DNA of 64,000 nt, from contig NZ_QFFG01000005.1 in assembly GCF_003129485.1 (NCBI RefSeq), positions 124,001 to 188,000 of the forward strand, given 5' to 3'. The notes under the pieces are model-generated. The model worked only from the letters and a program-made list of their open reading frames with translations, did no database searches and was not told the origin of the DNA. The position numbers were made by a program, and so were the translations under genes. This DNA is from Polaribacter aquimarinus. GTDB taxonomy: Bacteria; Bacteroidota; Bacteroidia; Flavobacteriales; Flavobacteriaceae. Below, piece by piece: positions 1 to 8,514 of this stretch (the first letter of the stretch is position 1; each line of letters opens with the position of its first letter).

Positions 1-1
1 T

Positions 2-1651
2 AATAAACGTCATTGGCTTAAAATACCACTTTACAACAATTCTGATATTACAAATTTTGTGTACGAATTTAACCAAACTAACATAGATTCGTTAAGTTTA
101 TATTTGGTTAAAAAAAAGAAAGTTATAAGGCAATTTAAAGAAAAAGGGCTTTATTTCCATAAGAATAATACACCTGCCTTTTTACAAAATAGATATGCTT
201 ATGTATACGATATAAATATTCCAAAACAAGACTCTATTGTTTTATATGTAAAGGCAAATGTATTTGATGATTCTTTTAAAACGATGAACGTTTTATGGAG
301 CAAAGACAATTATAAAAATAGAGAAAGAGAAATAAAAATACGATCTACATACTTAGTCGTTTTCTTGGGTATCGTTTTTTTAATCATCTTACTTTCTTTA
401 GCAATGCTCTTTTTTACAAAGCAAAAATTATATTTTTATTACATAGGATTTCTTTTTGTTGTTTTTTTGCAAATAACTGGAGTTAGATATTTTATTTCCC
501 CTATTCTTATTGAGAATACATTGTTTTTTGGTAACAATTTCGAAGAAATGTTAGGCTTTTTGGTTATTTTTTTTGTAATGCATTACACTGATAATTTTTT
601 GAATTTAAAAGAGTATTATCCAAAAGTTTCTAAGGCTACAAAATATGGAGCTAATTTTTCATTACTAATATTTTTTTTAGCATTATTCTTAAGAAAATAT
701 GAATGGTTTTATTCCTTTTCTTATGTTTTTTCAAAACTATTTCTACTTATTATAAGTGTAACATTATACTTTTTTGCGTACAAATTAGCTCGTAAAAAAA
801 AGTTAATGGGTTATTATTTCTTAATTGCGTATGCACCATTAATGTTGTTTATGGGGCATTTTATTCTGACAGCAATGAAACTTACAAATTCTTATAATCC
901 TTTAGAATGGGAAGTTGTTATTTTTATAGAAATTATTGTATTAACAATTGCCATGGCACATAGGTATTATTTAATGATGAAACAGAACTCTGATTATCAA
1001 AAAGCTATCATTAAAGAACAAGAAAGAGGAATACAGGCCATGATTGAAGCCCAAGAAAAAGAAAGAAGTAGAATTGCAAGAGAGTTACACGATGGTGTTG
1101 TGCAACAAATAGGAAGTGTTATTTTAAAATCGAGGAGCATACTTGCTAAAATGAATCTGTTAGATACCAAAGAATCTCGAGAAATGTTAGAAATGTTAGA
1201 AAATTCCAATCAAGATTTAAGAACTATTTCGCATCAGATGATGCCAAGAGCTTTAAAAGAATTGGGAATTGTATCTGCTTTAAATGATTTATTAGAGAAT
1301 AGCTTAGGATATTCAAAAATAAACTACAGTTTAGAACACTTTAATATTAAAGAAAGGCTCCCCAAAAAAATAGAAATAACAATTTATAGAATTGTTCAAG
1401 AACTCATCAATAATATTATAAAGCATAGCAAAGCATCAGAAGTAAGTATTCAAATTTTTAATACTAATAATACAATTATATTAATCGTAGAAGATAATGG
1501 GGTAGGTTTCGATAAAAAAATAAGTATAAATGGAATTGGTTTGTTGAATATATCTAGTAGATTAGACATGGTAAATGGTGATGTAAATTTTGAACCAAGC
1601 CCTAAAAGTGGTACTTTAGTTACTATTAAAATCCCCTTAATTAATTCATAA
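2..1651 (+). CDS. 7TM-DISM sensor histidine kinase, 5'-truncated by window edge
   Basis: This is an integral-membrane sensor kinase. The reading frame is open back to base 2 with no stop, so the GTG at base 59 is not the true start. The upstream codons read RHWLKIPLYNNSD, which matches the start of an extracellular 7TMR-DISMED2 domain. Counting from base 59, about seven hydrophobic helices follow (residues ~95-305), then a short coiled coil. Next comes a HisKA_3 dimerisation domain with motif ERSRIARELHDGVVQQ (phospho-acceptor His at bases 1088-1090). The HATPase domain shows N box ELINNIIKHS, G1 DNGVGF and G2 GIGLLNISSR. The gene lies 15 bases before a second kinase and should share the downstream response regulator. 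Its last ~210 codons are nearly identical to those of the neighbour. The ligand is unknown. Confidence 0.9.
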   Translation, partial: NKRHWLKIPLYNNSDITNFVYEFNQTNIDSLSLYLVKKKKVIRQFKEKGLYFHKNNTPAFLQNRYAYVYDINIPKQDSIVLYVKANVFDDSFKTMNVLWSKDNYKNREREIKIRSTYLVVFLGIVFLIILLSLAMLFFTKQKLYFYYIGFLFVVFLQITGVRYFISPILIENTLFFGNNFEEMLGFLVIFFVMHYTDNFLNLKEYYPKVSKATKYGANFSLLIFFLALFLRKYEWFYSFSYVFSKLFLLIISVTLYFFAYKLARKKKLMGYYFLIAYAPLMLFMGHFILTAMKLTNSYNPLEWEVVIFIEIIVLTIAMAHRYYLMMKQNSDYQKAIIKEQERGIQAMIEAQEKERSRIARELHDGVVQQIGSVILKSRSILAKMNLLDTKESREMLEMLENSNQDLRTISHQMMPRALKELGIVSALNDLLENSLGYSKINYSLEHFNIKERLPKKIEITIYRIVQELINNIIKHSKASEVSIQIFNTNNTIILIVEDNGVGFDKKISINGIGLLNISSRLDMVNGDVNFEPSPKSGTLVTIKIPLINS

Positions 1652-1666
1652 TTCAATTTTAAGTTG

Positions 1667-4600
1667 ATGAAATTCTTTTTAAGGGTAATATTCTTTTTAT
1701 TTATTTCCACAAGTTTAGTTGCACAAGACTCTTCTTCAAGAATAGAGTCAGGTATACCTAAAACGACAATTTTTTTGCCTAATGATTATGGAGGTGAAGC
1801 TCAAAATTTTGATTTTATTCAAGATGATAAAGGAGTACTTTATATAGCTAATACTGTTGGTTTTTTAGAGTTTAATGGTACAAGTTGGCGAAATTTCAAA
1901 CCAGATAATGACGGTGTCCCGGTTAGTTTTTTAAAAGATACTAAAGGGAGAATTTTTACAGGAGGTACTGGTTTTATAGGTTTTTTAGAGAAAAATAATT
2001 CTGGAGAAACATATTTTGTTAGTTTAAAAGATAAACTACCAAATGATTTTGCTATAGGAATTGTTTGGGATATATACAGTATTGATGATAGAATATATTT
2101 CAGGAATGATAATAATATTATTAAGTATGAAAACTCAAAGATAGAAGTACTTATTGCTCCAGAACCAATTCAAAATTTATTTACTTTCAATAAAACTATT
2201 TATTGTAATACCGGTAGAGGTTTATATAAACTAGAAAATAAAAAGTTTGTCTTTATTGCTTCTTCAGAAATATTAGCCAAATTTAATGTAAGAAATATAT
2301 TTGAACTGAATACTAAGTTAATTATTGTTACCTTAAAAAATGGTCTTTACATATTAAATGATAATATAATAAAACCTCTTCAATGTGATATTTCTACTTT
2401 TATAAAAGAGAAAATGTTATATACAGCAGGAATTTTAGATGACCAAACAGTATATTTTTCTACAATAAGAGGAGGAGTTTTATTAACTGACAAAAACTTA
2501 AGTCCAAAATTTAGAATTTCTGAAAAATCGGGTTTGTCTAATAATAGTGCCAAAAAAATAAAACAAGATTACCAAGGTAATTTATGGATTGGAAGTGATA
2601 AAGGAATTACAAAGATGAATTACCCAATTACAACAACTTTTTATCATAAAAACAAATCTAAAATAGGTACTATAGAAGAAATTACTTCTCACAAGAAAGA
2701 GATATATCTCGGTGCAAGCTTAGGTACTTTTAAATTAAAAACAATATCAAAAAAAGATTTACTTACGGATAATTATTTTGCAGAATTCTCTCATTTGCCA
2801 AATGATATGGTTGATAATTTCGCAAATTTCTCGTTAAAAAGTAAGCTTTTATTTAGCGGATTAAATGGTACTCAAGAATATAGAAATAATAAAACTTCGT
2901 CATTTAGCCCTTTTAGTGCGCGTAAATTTTATAAATCCATTCACTACAAAAATATTGTCTTTATGGGGCATGCTTTTGGGTGCGAAATTCTTATCTTAAA
3001 TGAAAAAGATGAAATTCAAAAAATAGAAAATATTACAAATCTTCCTGAAATACGAGGAATTGCAGAAGATATAGATAAAAATTTATGGTTAACCACTGTA
3101 TCGGATGGTGTACTTAAAGTTGTGTTTAAAGATTCATTAGGTAAACCAAAATTAAAAAAGTTCGGGTTAAAAGACGGTTTACCATCTTTAAGAGATAATC
3201 TAGTGTATAACATTAATAATAATGATGTTCTTTTTACCACTCATAAAGGGTTGTTTAAATTTGATAAAAATTCTCAAAAATTTATTCCTGAAACTCGTTT
3301 TGGAGATAAGTATGCAGGAGGAAAAGACGAGTTTATTTATGCTTTTAATTTTGATAAAAACGAAAATTCTTGGATGCATTCTTTTAGAAAAAAAGTGTCT
3401 ATTGTGGCAATGAAAGATTCTCTAGGAAAGTACACTTTGTATGAAAAACCTTTGAAAGACATTGGACAGATGCAGGCTTACGAAATTTTAAGCGAACCAG
3501 AAAAGAAAGTAGTTTGGTACGGCGGTTCAGATGGTCTTGCCCGTTTTGATTATAGTAAAATTAGAAAAGAAAAAATAATTGATTTTAATGCGTTGATAAC
3601 AAAAGTTATTGGTGTTAATGATAGTATTTTAATTCGTGGGCATCAATTTAATAGAAATATAAAAACGATGCTAAAGCCTAACCAAAGAGATTTTCGTTTT
3701 GAAGTTGGGGCTACAGATTATACTAACCTAGAAGAGATTAAATATCAATATAAATTAGAAGGATATGATAAAAATTGGTCAGATTGGACCAAAGAATCTT
3801 TTAAAATCTATACAAACTTAAATTATGGCGAGTATACATTTAAAGTGAAGTCTAAAAACTATTTAGATAACATTTCTAAAACGGATAAATACAGTTTTCT
3901 TATTAGTCCTTTTTGGTACCAAACAACCTTTTTTAAAATTCTTGTTTTAATTTTAGTCTTAACATTTTTAATTTATATTATTAATTATTTTTCAAAAAGA
4001 AAATTTGTAAAAAAAGTTCATGAATTGGAACTTGCTCAAAAATTCGAAAAAGAAAAAAATGAGGCAATAGTTAAAGAAAAAGAGCGAGGTTTAAAAGCTT
4101 TAATAGATGCTCAAGAATCTGAAAGAAGTAGAATAGCAAGAGAGTTACATGATGGAGTTGTGCAACAAATAGGAAGTGTTATTTTAAAGTCCAGAAACAT
4201 ACTTGCTAAAATGAATTTGCTACAGACTAAAGAATCTCAAGAGTTATTAAAAAGCTTAGAAAATTCCAATCAAGACTTAAGAACTATTTCACATCAAATG
4301 ATGCCAAGAGCCTTAAAAGAATTAGGAATTCTATCAGCATTAAATGATCTTCTAGAAAATAGTTTGGTCTATACAAATGTTGCCTACAGTTTAGAACACT
4401 TTAATATTAAAGAAAGACTCCCTCAAAAAATAGAAATAACAATTTATAGAATTGTTCAAGAACTTATTAATAATATCATAAAACATAGTAAAGCAACAGA
4501 AGTAAGTGTGCAAATATTTAATGCTAACAATACAATTATATTAATAGTAGAAGACAATGGAGTTGGTTTTGCTAAAGGGAAAAGTAAAAAAGGAATCGGA

Positions 4601-4705
4601 CTTTTGAACATATCAAGTAGATTAGATATGGTAAATGGTGATGTAAATTTTGAACCAAGCCCTAAAAGTGGTACTTTAGTCACTATTAAAATTCCTTTAG
4701 AGTAA
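1667..4705 (+). CDS. Two-component regulator-propeller sensor histidine kinase
   Basis: This is a periplasmic-sensing histidine kinase of 1012 aa. I chose the ATG at 1667 over a TTG one codon upstream because it opens a clean signal peptide (MKFFLRVIFFLFIS...LVAQ). Residues ~30-640 form a beta-propeller-like sensor with Reg_prop-type repeats such as GNLWIGSDKGI. A Y_Y_Y domain follows (~650-730, KYQYKLEGYDKNWSDW), then one membrane helix (~745-770). The C-terminus has HisKA_3 (His at bases 4148-4150) and HATPase domains. It lacks the fused receiver and AraC domains of classical hybrid systems, so it must signal to a separate regulator. Its stop overlaps the next start by one base (TAATG), which indicates translational coupling to the response regulator. 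Such propeller sensors often respond to glycans, but nothing here shows the ligand. Confidence 0.92.
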   Translation: MKFFLRVIFFLFISTSLVAQDSSSRIESGIPKTTIFLPNDYGGEAQNFDFIQDDKGVLYIANTVGFLEFNGTSWRNFKPDNDGVPVSFLKDTKGRIFTGGTGFIGFLEKNNSGETYFVSLKDKLPNDFAIGIVWDIYSIDDRIYFRNDNNIIKYENSKIEVLIAPEPIQNLFTFNKTIYCNTGRGLYKLENKKFVFIASSEILAKFNVRNIFELNTKLIIVTLKNGLYILNDNIIKPLQCDISTFIKEKMLYTAGILDDQTVYFSTIRGGVLLTDKNLSPKFRISEKSGLSNNSAKKIKQDYQGNLWIGSDKGITKMNYPITTTFYHKNKSKIGTIEEITSHKKEIYLGASLGTFKLKTISKKDLLTDNYFAEFSHLPNDMVDNFANFSLKSKLLFSGLNGTQEYRNNKTSSFSPFSARKFYKSIHYKNIVFMGHAFGCEILILNEKDEIQKIENITNLPEIRGIAEDIDKNLWLTTVSDGVLKVVFKDSLGKPKLKKFGLKDGLPSLRDNLVYNINNNDVLFTTHKGLFKFDKNSQKFIPETRFGDKYAGGKDEFIYAFNFDKNENSWMHSFRKKVSIVAMKDSLGKYTLYEKPLKDIGQMQAYEILSEPEKKVVWYGGSDGLARFDYSKIRKEKIIDFNALITKVIGVNDSILIRGHQFNRNIKTMLKPNQRDFRFEVGATDYTNLEEIKYQYKLEGYDKNWSDWTKESFKIYTNLNYGEYTFKVKSKNYLDNISKTDKYSFLISPFWYQTTFFKILVLILVLTFLIYIINYFSKRKFVKKVHELELAQKFEKEKNEAIVKEKERGLKALIDAQESERSRIARELHDGVVQQIGSVILKSRNILAKMNLLQTKESQELLKSLENSNQDLRTISHQMMPRALKELGILSALNDLLENSLVYTNVAYSLEHFNIKERLPQKIEITIYRIVQELINNIIKHSKATEVSVQIFNANNTIILIVEDNGVGFAKGKSKKGIGLLNISSRLDMVNGDVNFEPSPKSGTLVTIKIPLE

Positions 4706-5355
4706 TGCCAATAAAAATTCTAATTGCAGATGATCATCCTTTAATCGCTGAAGGAATAAAAAATACTTTTGATAATCAAGAAGATTATCAAGTAGTAGCT
4801 GTAGTGAATAATGGTAAGGAAGCAATTGATTTTATAGAGCAACATTTAGTAGATATAGCTCTTTTAGATATTAATATGCCAATTATGGACGGTATTGAAT
4901 GTGCTAAAAAAATTACTTCTGATTTTAAAGATGTAAAAGTTGCTATGTTATCTATGTATCAAGAGTCTTCTATTATCAAGAGTTTAATAGATATTGGAGT
5001 AAAAGGATACATGCTAAAAACCATACCAAGCGATGAACTACTCCTTGCGATTAAAAATATTTATAAAGGCAAAGAATATTTTAATGCTGATGTAACTAAA
5101 GCATTATTATCTGATGACTCTTCTACATTTCACAAATACAAGAAAACATCACCAATAGTAGAAGAATTAACTTCTAGAGAAAAAGAGATTATTAAATATA
5201 TTTCTCAAGGCCTTACTAATATTCAAATTGGTGAAAAACTATTTATTAGCCCAAGAACAGTAGATACACATAGAACTAATATTATGCGAAAAATTGATGT
5301 GCATAATGTCGCTTCTTTAATACGTTTTGCTTTTCAAAACGGTTTAACTTCATAA
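4705..5355 (+). CDS. NarL/LuxR-family response regulator
   Basis: A 216-aa cytoplasmic transcription factor. The receiver domain (1-120) has acidic pair D9-D10, phospho-acceptor D55 in LLDINMP, S83 and K105. The C-terminal LuxR helix-turn-helix (~152-210) reads LTSREKEIIKYISQGLTN and SPRTVDTHRTNI. The start codon overlaps the stop of the propeller kinase by one base. HisKA_3 kinases pair with NarL-type regulators, so this is the expected partner of both upstream kinases. Its targets are unknown. The T9SS protein gene just downstream, with palindromic sequence in its leader, is a candidate by position only. Confidence 0.95.
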   Translation: MPIKILIADDHPLIAEGIKNTFDNQEDYQVVAVVNNGKEAIDFIEQHLVDIALLDINMPIMDGIECAKKITSDFKDVKVAMLSMYQESSIIKSLIDIGVKGYMLKTIPSDELLLAIKNIYKGKEYFNADVTKALLSDDSSTFHKYKKTSPIVEELTSREKEIIKYISQGLTNIQIGEKLFISPRTVDTHRTNIMRKIDVHNVASLIRFAFQNGLTS

Positions 5356-5368
5356 ACTAAGGGAAACA

Positions 5369-5532
5369 ACGTAGTTAATTACGTAAATTACTCTATTTCA
5401 AAATTCATCGTAAGAAATTACTTTTGAAGTGTTAATTCAGTATATTCTAAAAAACTCAAAAATATTGTGTAAACAGTATCCACTCACATTCTTTTTTTAG
5501 GATGAATTAACAATTGATGATTGGATACTGTT
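5369..5532 (+). promoter_or_regulatory. Leader region with promoter-like box and inverted repeats
   Basis: The gap before the secreted repeat protein holds three elements. A 16-base palindrome ACGTA-GTTAAT-TACGT lies at 5369-5384. A TACTTTTG box at 5419-5426 fits the Bacteroidota -7 consensus TAnnTTTG, but no good -33 TTG stands upstream. A perfect 10-base inverted repeat AACAGTATCC / GGATACTGTT (5472-5481 and 5523-5532) is followed by GTTTTTT. The spacer between its arms is 41 bases, long for a plain terminator. It could be an operator pair, a structured leader or an attenuator. The palindrome could serve the adjacent response regulator; this is inference. Confidence 0.4.
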
Positions 5533-5558
5533 GTTTTTTAATAACCAAAAAACATAAT

Positions 5559-8438
5559 ATGATGAAAAAACTACTACTATTCAATTTATTGTTAGCAACT
5601 TTAATAAGCTTTGGACAAGCAACTTTGGTTCAAGATATTAATTTAGGTACCTTTTCTAGCAACCCTTCAAATAAAGTAACTTTTAATGGTTATACATATT
5701 TTACTGCAGATGATGGTTTAAATGGTGCCGAATTATGGAGAACAGATGGTACAGAATCAGGTACCGTAATTTTTAAAGAATTTATTACAGGTTCAGAAAG
5801 CGGTATGACAGCAATTACTCCTATTGTGAGCAATGGTAAAATGTACTTTTTCGCTGCAGATGGAGGTAATTATTTTCTTTGGAAAACAGATGGGACTCTA
5901 GCAGGAACTGAAAAAGTAAAACAATTTTCAACCCTTCAAACTTTTCACGATACCATAAACAACGAATTAATTTTTACAGCAGAAAATCAATTATGGAAAA
6001 CAGATGGTACAGAAGCAGGAACGATAAAAATTAACAATTTTACAATTTTTGGAAGAACAAGGTTTGTGAAATCCGGAAATGAAATTTATTTTTCTGGAGA
6101 AGCTTCTAATGCTATAGGACAAGAATTGTACAAAACAGACGGAACAACAGTTTCTTTGGTAAAAAATATCTATCCTAATTCAAATAAAGATTCTTATCCA
6201 AATAATTTTGCAGCTTTAAACGGTGTCGTTTATTTTTCTGCAACCAATGGCACCAATGGTTTTGAATTATGGAAAACAGATGGTACAGAAGAGGGAACAG
6301 TAATGGTAAAAGACATTGTTGCTGGTTCAGGAAGTACCTTTTCTACTAATACTCCCATTGTAGTTTTTAATAATGAAATATTTTTTACAAGTAATAATAA
6401 GCTTTGGAAATCTGATGGTACAGATGCAGGTACAGTAGAGGTAAAAGATGTAGAAAGTTATGTGAAGAAAGTTTTAGTTTTTAATGCTAAACTATACATT
6501 TTTAATCAAAATAAGAGTTTTTGGGTTTCTGATGGAACAACAGCAGGAACCACAAAAGTTGAGGTTCCAGTTAATGAATTCTGGCATAATGGAGAATATG
6601 CAATTGTTGGTAATAAATTATTTTTTCAAGCAAATAATGAATATGGTTATGAAATTTGGGTAACAGATGGAACCGCAAATGGAACAAAACTTCTAAAAGA
6701 CATTCATCCAGAATTTGATGATAATAATATTGAAAATATTGTCGATTTAAATGGAAAAGCCATTTTTACGGCTTCGGATAAAAATTGGTATGGTAAAGAA
6801 CTTTGGATTTCTGATGGAACTGAAGCAGGAACAATGCTTTTAAAAGATATTAATGAACAAGGTACAAACTCATCATCACCTCAAAACTATTTTGCTTTTG
6901 GTAATAAAGTTTTGTTTTCGGCAGACAATGGTGAAAATGGTAGAGAATTGTGGGTTTTAGAAAATGGAAATCCTTCATTATTAAAAGATATTAATGTTGG
7001 ACCTGGATATAGTAATCCTTCGAATTTTATAGAATTGAATGGTGTCGTTTATTTCTCAGCAACAACACAAACGAATGGTAAAGAATTATGGAAAACAGAT
7101 GGAACAGCAGCAGGAACTGAATTGGTAAAAGACATCAATCCAGACGCCAAAGATGGATTGGCAAATAGTAATTTTGCTGTCCTAAATAATAAATTATATT
7201 TCTTTGCAAATGATGGAACAACAGGAATGGAACTTTTTGAGTCTGATGGGACAGCAGCTAATACAAAACTAGTTTCAAATATTAATGGTACTGATGTAAG
7301 TAGTATTAATAATTCTGCATTAATTACAATGAATAATGAGTTGTTTTTTGCTGCAAATGATGGAGTAACTAATGTCGAATTATGGAAGTCTGATGGAACT
7401 GATTCAGGAACTGTTTTACTCAAAGACATCAATACAAGTAGTGGAAGTTTTGCTAGTAATTTAACTGTGCATCCTCACACCAATAAATTTTATTTTTCTG
7501 CATATGATGGTAGCGGAACTTATTTATGGGAAAGTGATGGAACTACTGCAAATACTAAAAAACAAAATATTAAAAATCCATCCAATTTTACATTAAGTGG
7601 TACTAGAGATATAGGCGATAGAAATGGGACTACCACTATTTATAATACAGAATTGTTTTTTACAGGTGATTCTCCAAGTCTAAACAGAGGAACTGAGTTG
7701 TGGGTAGCTACATATTCTGGAACTATTCAGCAAGTCTTTGATGTAAATTCAGGAAGTGATAGTAGTTATCCTTCAGTACTAACAAATGTGAATGGTAAAT
7801 TATACTTTAGAGCTAATAATGGTGCAAATGGATACGAATTATGGAAGGTTACTAATAATTCTTTTGCAGAAATGGTAAAGGATATTAATTCTGGCTCTGG
7901 AAGTGTGCAAATTACAAGTATGGGAAGCTTGGGAGATTTAGTGTTTTTCAATGCGCCAGAAGATCCTGTGAATGCTCCTAATTATAATTATGAACTTTGG
8001 ATATCTGATGGAACTGATGTAGGAACTAAATTGTTTCAAGACATAAATCCCTCTACAGTACAATATTCTGGAGGAAGTAATCCAAGTTCTTATTTTACTC
8101 ATAATAACGTGCTCTATTTTTCGGCAACAAATGGTACATCTGGTTACGAATTATGGAAATTAGAACAAACCGCTTTATCTGTAAAAAATGAAACAAGAAG
8201 TCAATTGGCTGAATTATCTATTTACCCAAACCCTACATCAGATATTTTAAATATTCAGGTTGAAAATCAACAAATAGAATCTGTAAAAGTATATTCTTTA
8301 TTTGGCAAAGAAGTAATGCATATTTCTGACAATACAGGAGTTGAAAAGGTAGATATTTCTAACTTGTCTTCAGGGGTTTATTTATTGAAACTAAAAACAG
8401 AAGTTGGTTTCTTTACTAAAAAAATCATTAAAAAATAA
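5559..8438 (+). CDS. Secreted ELWxxDGT-repeat protein with T9SS type A sorting domain
   Basis: A ~959-aa secreted protein. I placed the start at the MMKK codons (5559) because a signal peptide begins there (KKLLLFNLLLATLISFGQ). The in-frame TTG at 5514 lies inside the upstream inverted repeat and would add a non-signal extension. The body is about 14 clear and four worn copies of a ~45-55-residue unit with consensus ELWKTDGTxAGTxxVKDI preceded by YFxAxxGxxGxE; such units probably build beta-propeller-like blades. The last ~75 residues are a Por secretion C-terminal domain: IYPNPTSDILNI, then LSSGVYLLKL and TKKIIKK. The protein is expected to cross the outer membrane by T9SS and be anchored or released. 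No catalytic motif is visible; adhesion or binding is a guess. Confidence 0.9.
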   Translation: MMKKLLLFNLLLATLISFGQATLVQDINLGTFSSNPSNKVTFNGYTYFTADDGLNGAELWRTDGTESGTVIFKEFITGSESGMTAITPIVSNGKMYFFAADGGNYFLWKTDGTLAGTEKVKQFSTLQTFHDTINNELIFTAENQLWKTDGTEAGTIKINNFTIFGRTRFVKSGNEIYFSGEASNAIGQELYKTDGTTVSLVKNIYPNSNKDSYPNNFAALNGVVYFSATNGTNGFELWKTDGTEEGTVMVKDIVAGSGSTFSTNTPIVVFNNEIFFTSNNKLWKSDGTDAGTVEVKDVESYVKKVLVFNAKLYIFNQNKSFWVSDGTTAGTTKVEVPVNEFWHNGEYAIVGNKLFFQANNEYGYEIWVTDGTANGTKLLKDIHPEFDDNNIENIVDLNGKAIFTASDKNWYGKELWISDGTEAGTMLLKDINEQGTNSSSPQNYFAFGNKVLFSADNGENGRELWVLENGNPSLLKDINVGPGYSNPSNFIELNGVVYFSATTQTNGKELWKTDGTAAGTELVKDINPDAKDGLANSNFAVLNNKLYFFANDGTTGMELFESDGTAANTKLVSNINGTDVSSINNSALITMNNELFFAANDGVTNVELWKSDGTDSGTVLLKDINTSSGSFASNLTVHPHTNKFYFSAYDGSGTYLWESDGTTANTKKQNIKNPSNFTLSGTRDIGDRNGTTTIYNTELFFTGDSPSLNRGTELWVATYSGTIQQVFDVNSGSDSSYPSVLTNVNGKLYFRANNGANGYELWKVTNNSFAEMVKDINSGSGSVQITSMGSLGDLVFFNAPEDPVNAPNYNYELWISDGTDVGTKLFQDINPSTVQYSGGSNPSSYFTHNNVLYFSATNGTSGYELWKLEQTALSVKNETRSQLAELSIYPNPTSDILNIQVENQQIESVKVYSLFGKEVMHISDNTGVEKVDISNLSSGVYLLKLKTEVGFFTKKIIKK

Positions 8439-8514
8439 GGCATATGCCCTATATCCAGAAATAGTAATAGCATCTATTTTTGTAAAAACAAATATCACCT
8501 AAAAAACAACCAAA

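Noticed and set aside
59..61. GTG as start of the first kinase
   Set aside because: The frame is open to the window edge and the upstream codons fit the DISMED2 domain, so the gene is cut by the window edge.
7049..7432. 127-codon ORF antisense to the ELWxxDGT repeats
   Set aside because: Produced by repeat codons read backwards; no family features.
5640..8170. Periodic repeats as a possible CRISPR array
   Set aside because: The units are degenerate coding repeats of ~150 bases with an open frame.
8439..8514. Terminator between the first T9SS cargo and the unknown protein
   Set aside because: GGCATATGCC forms only a short palindrome without loop or T-run.
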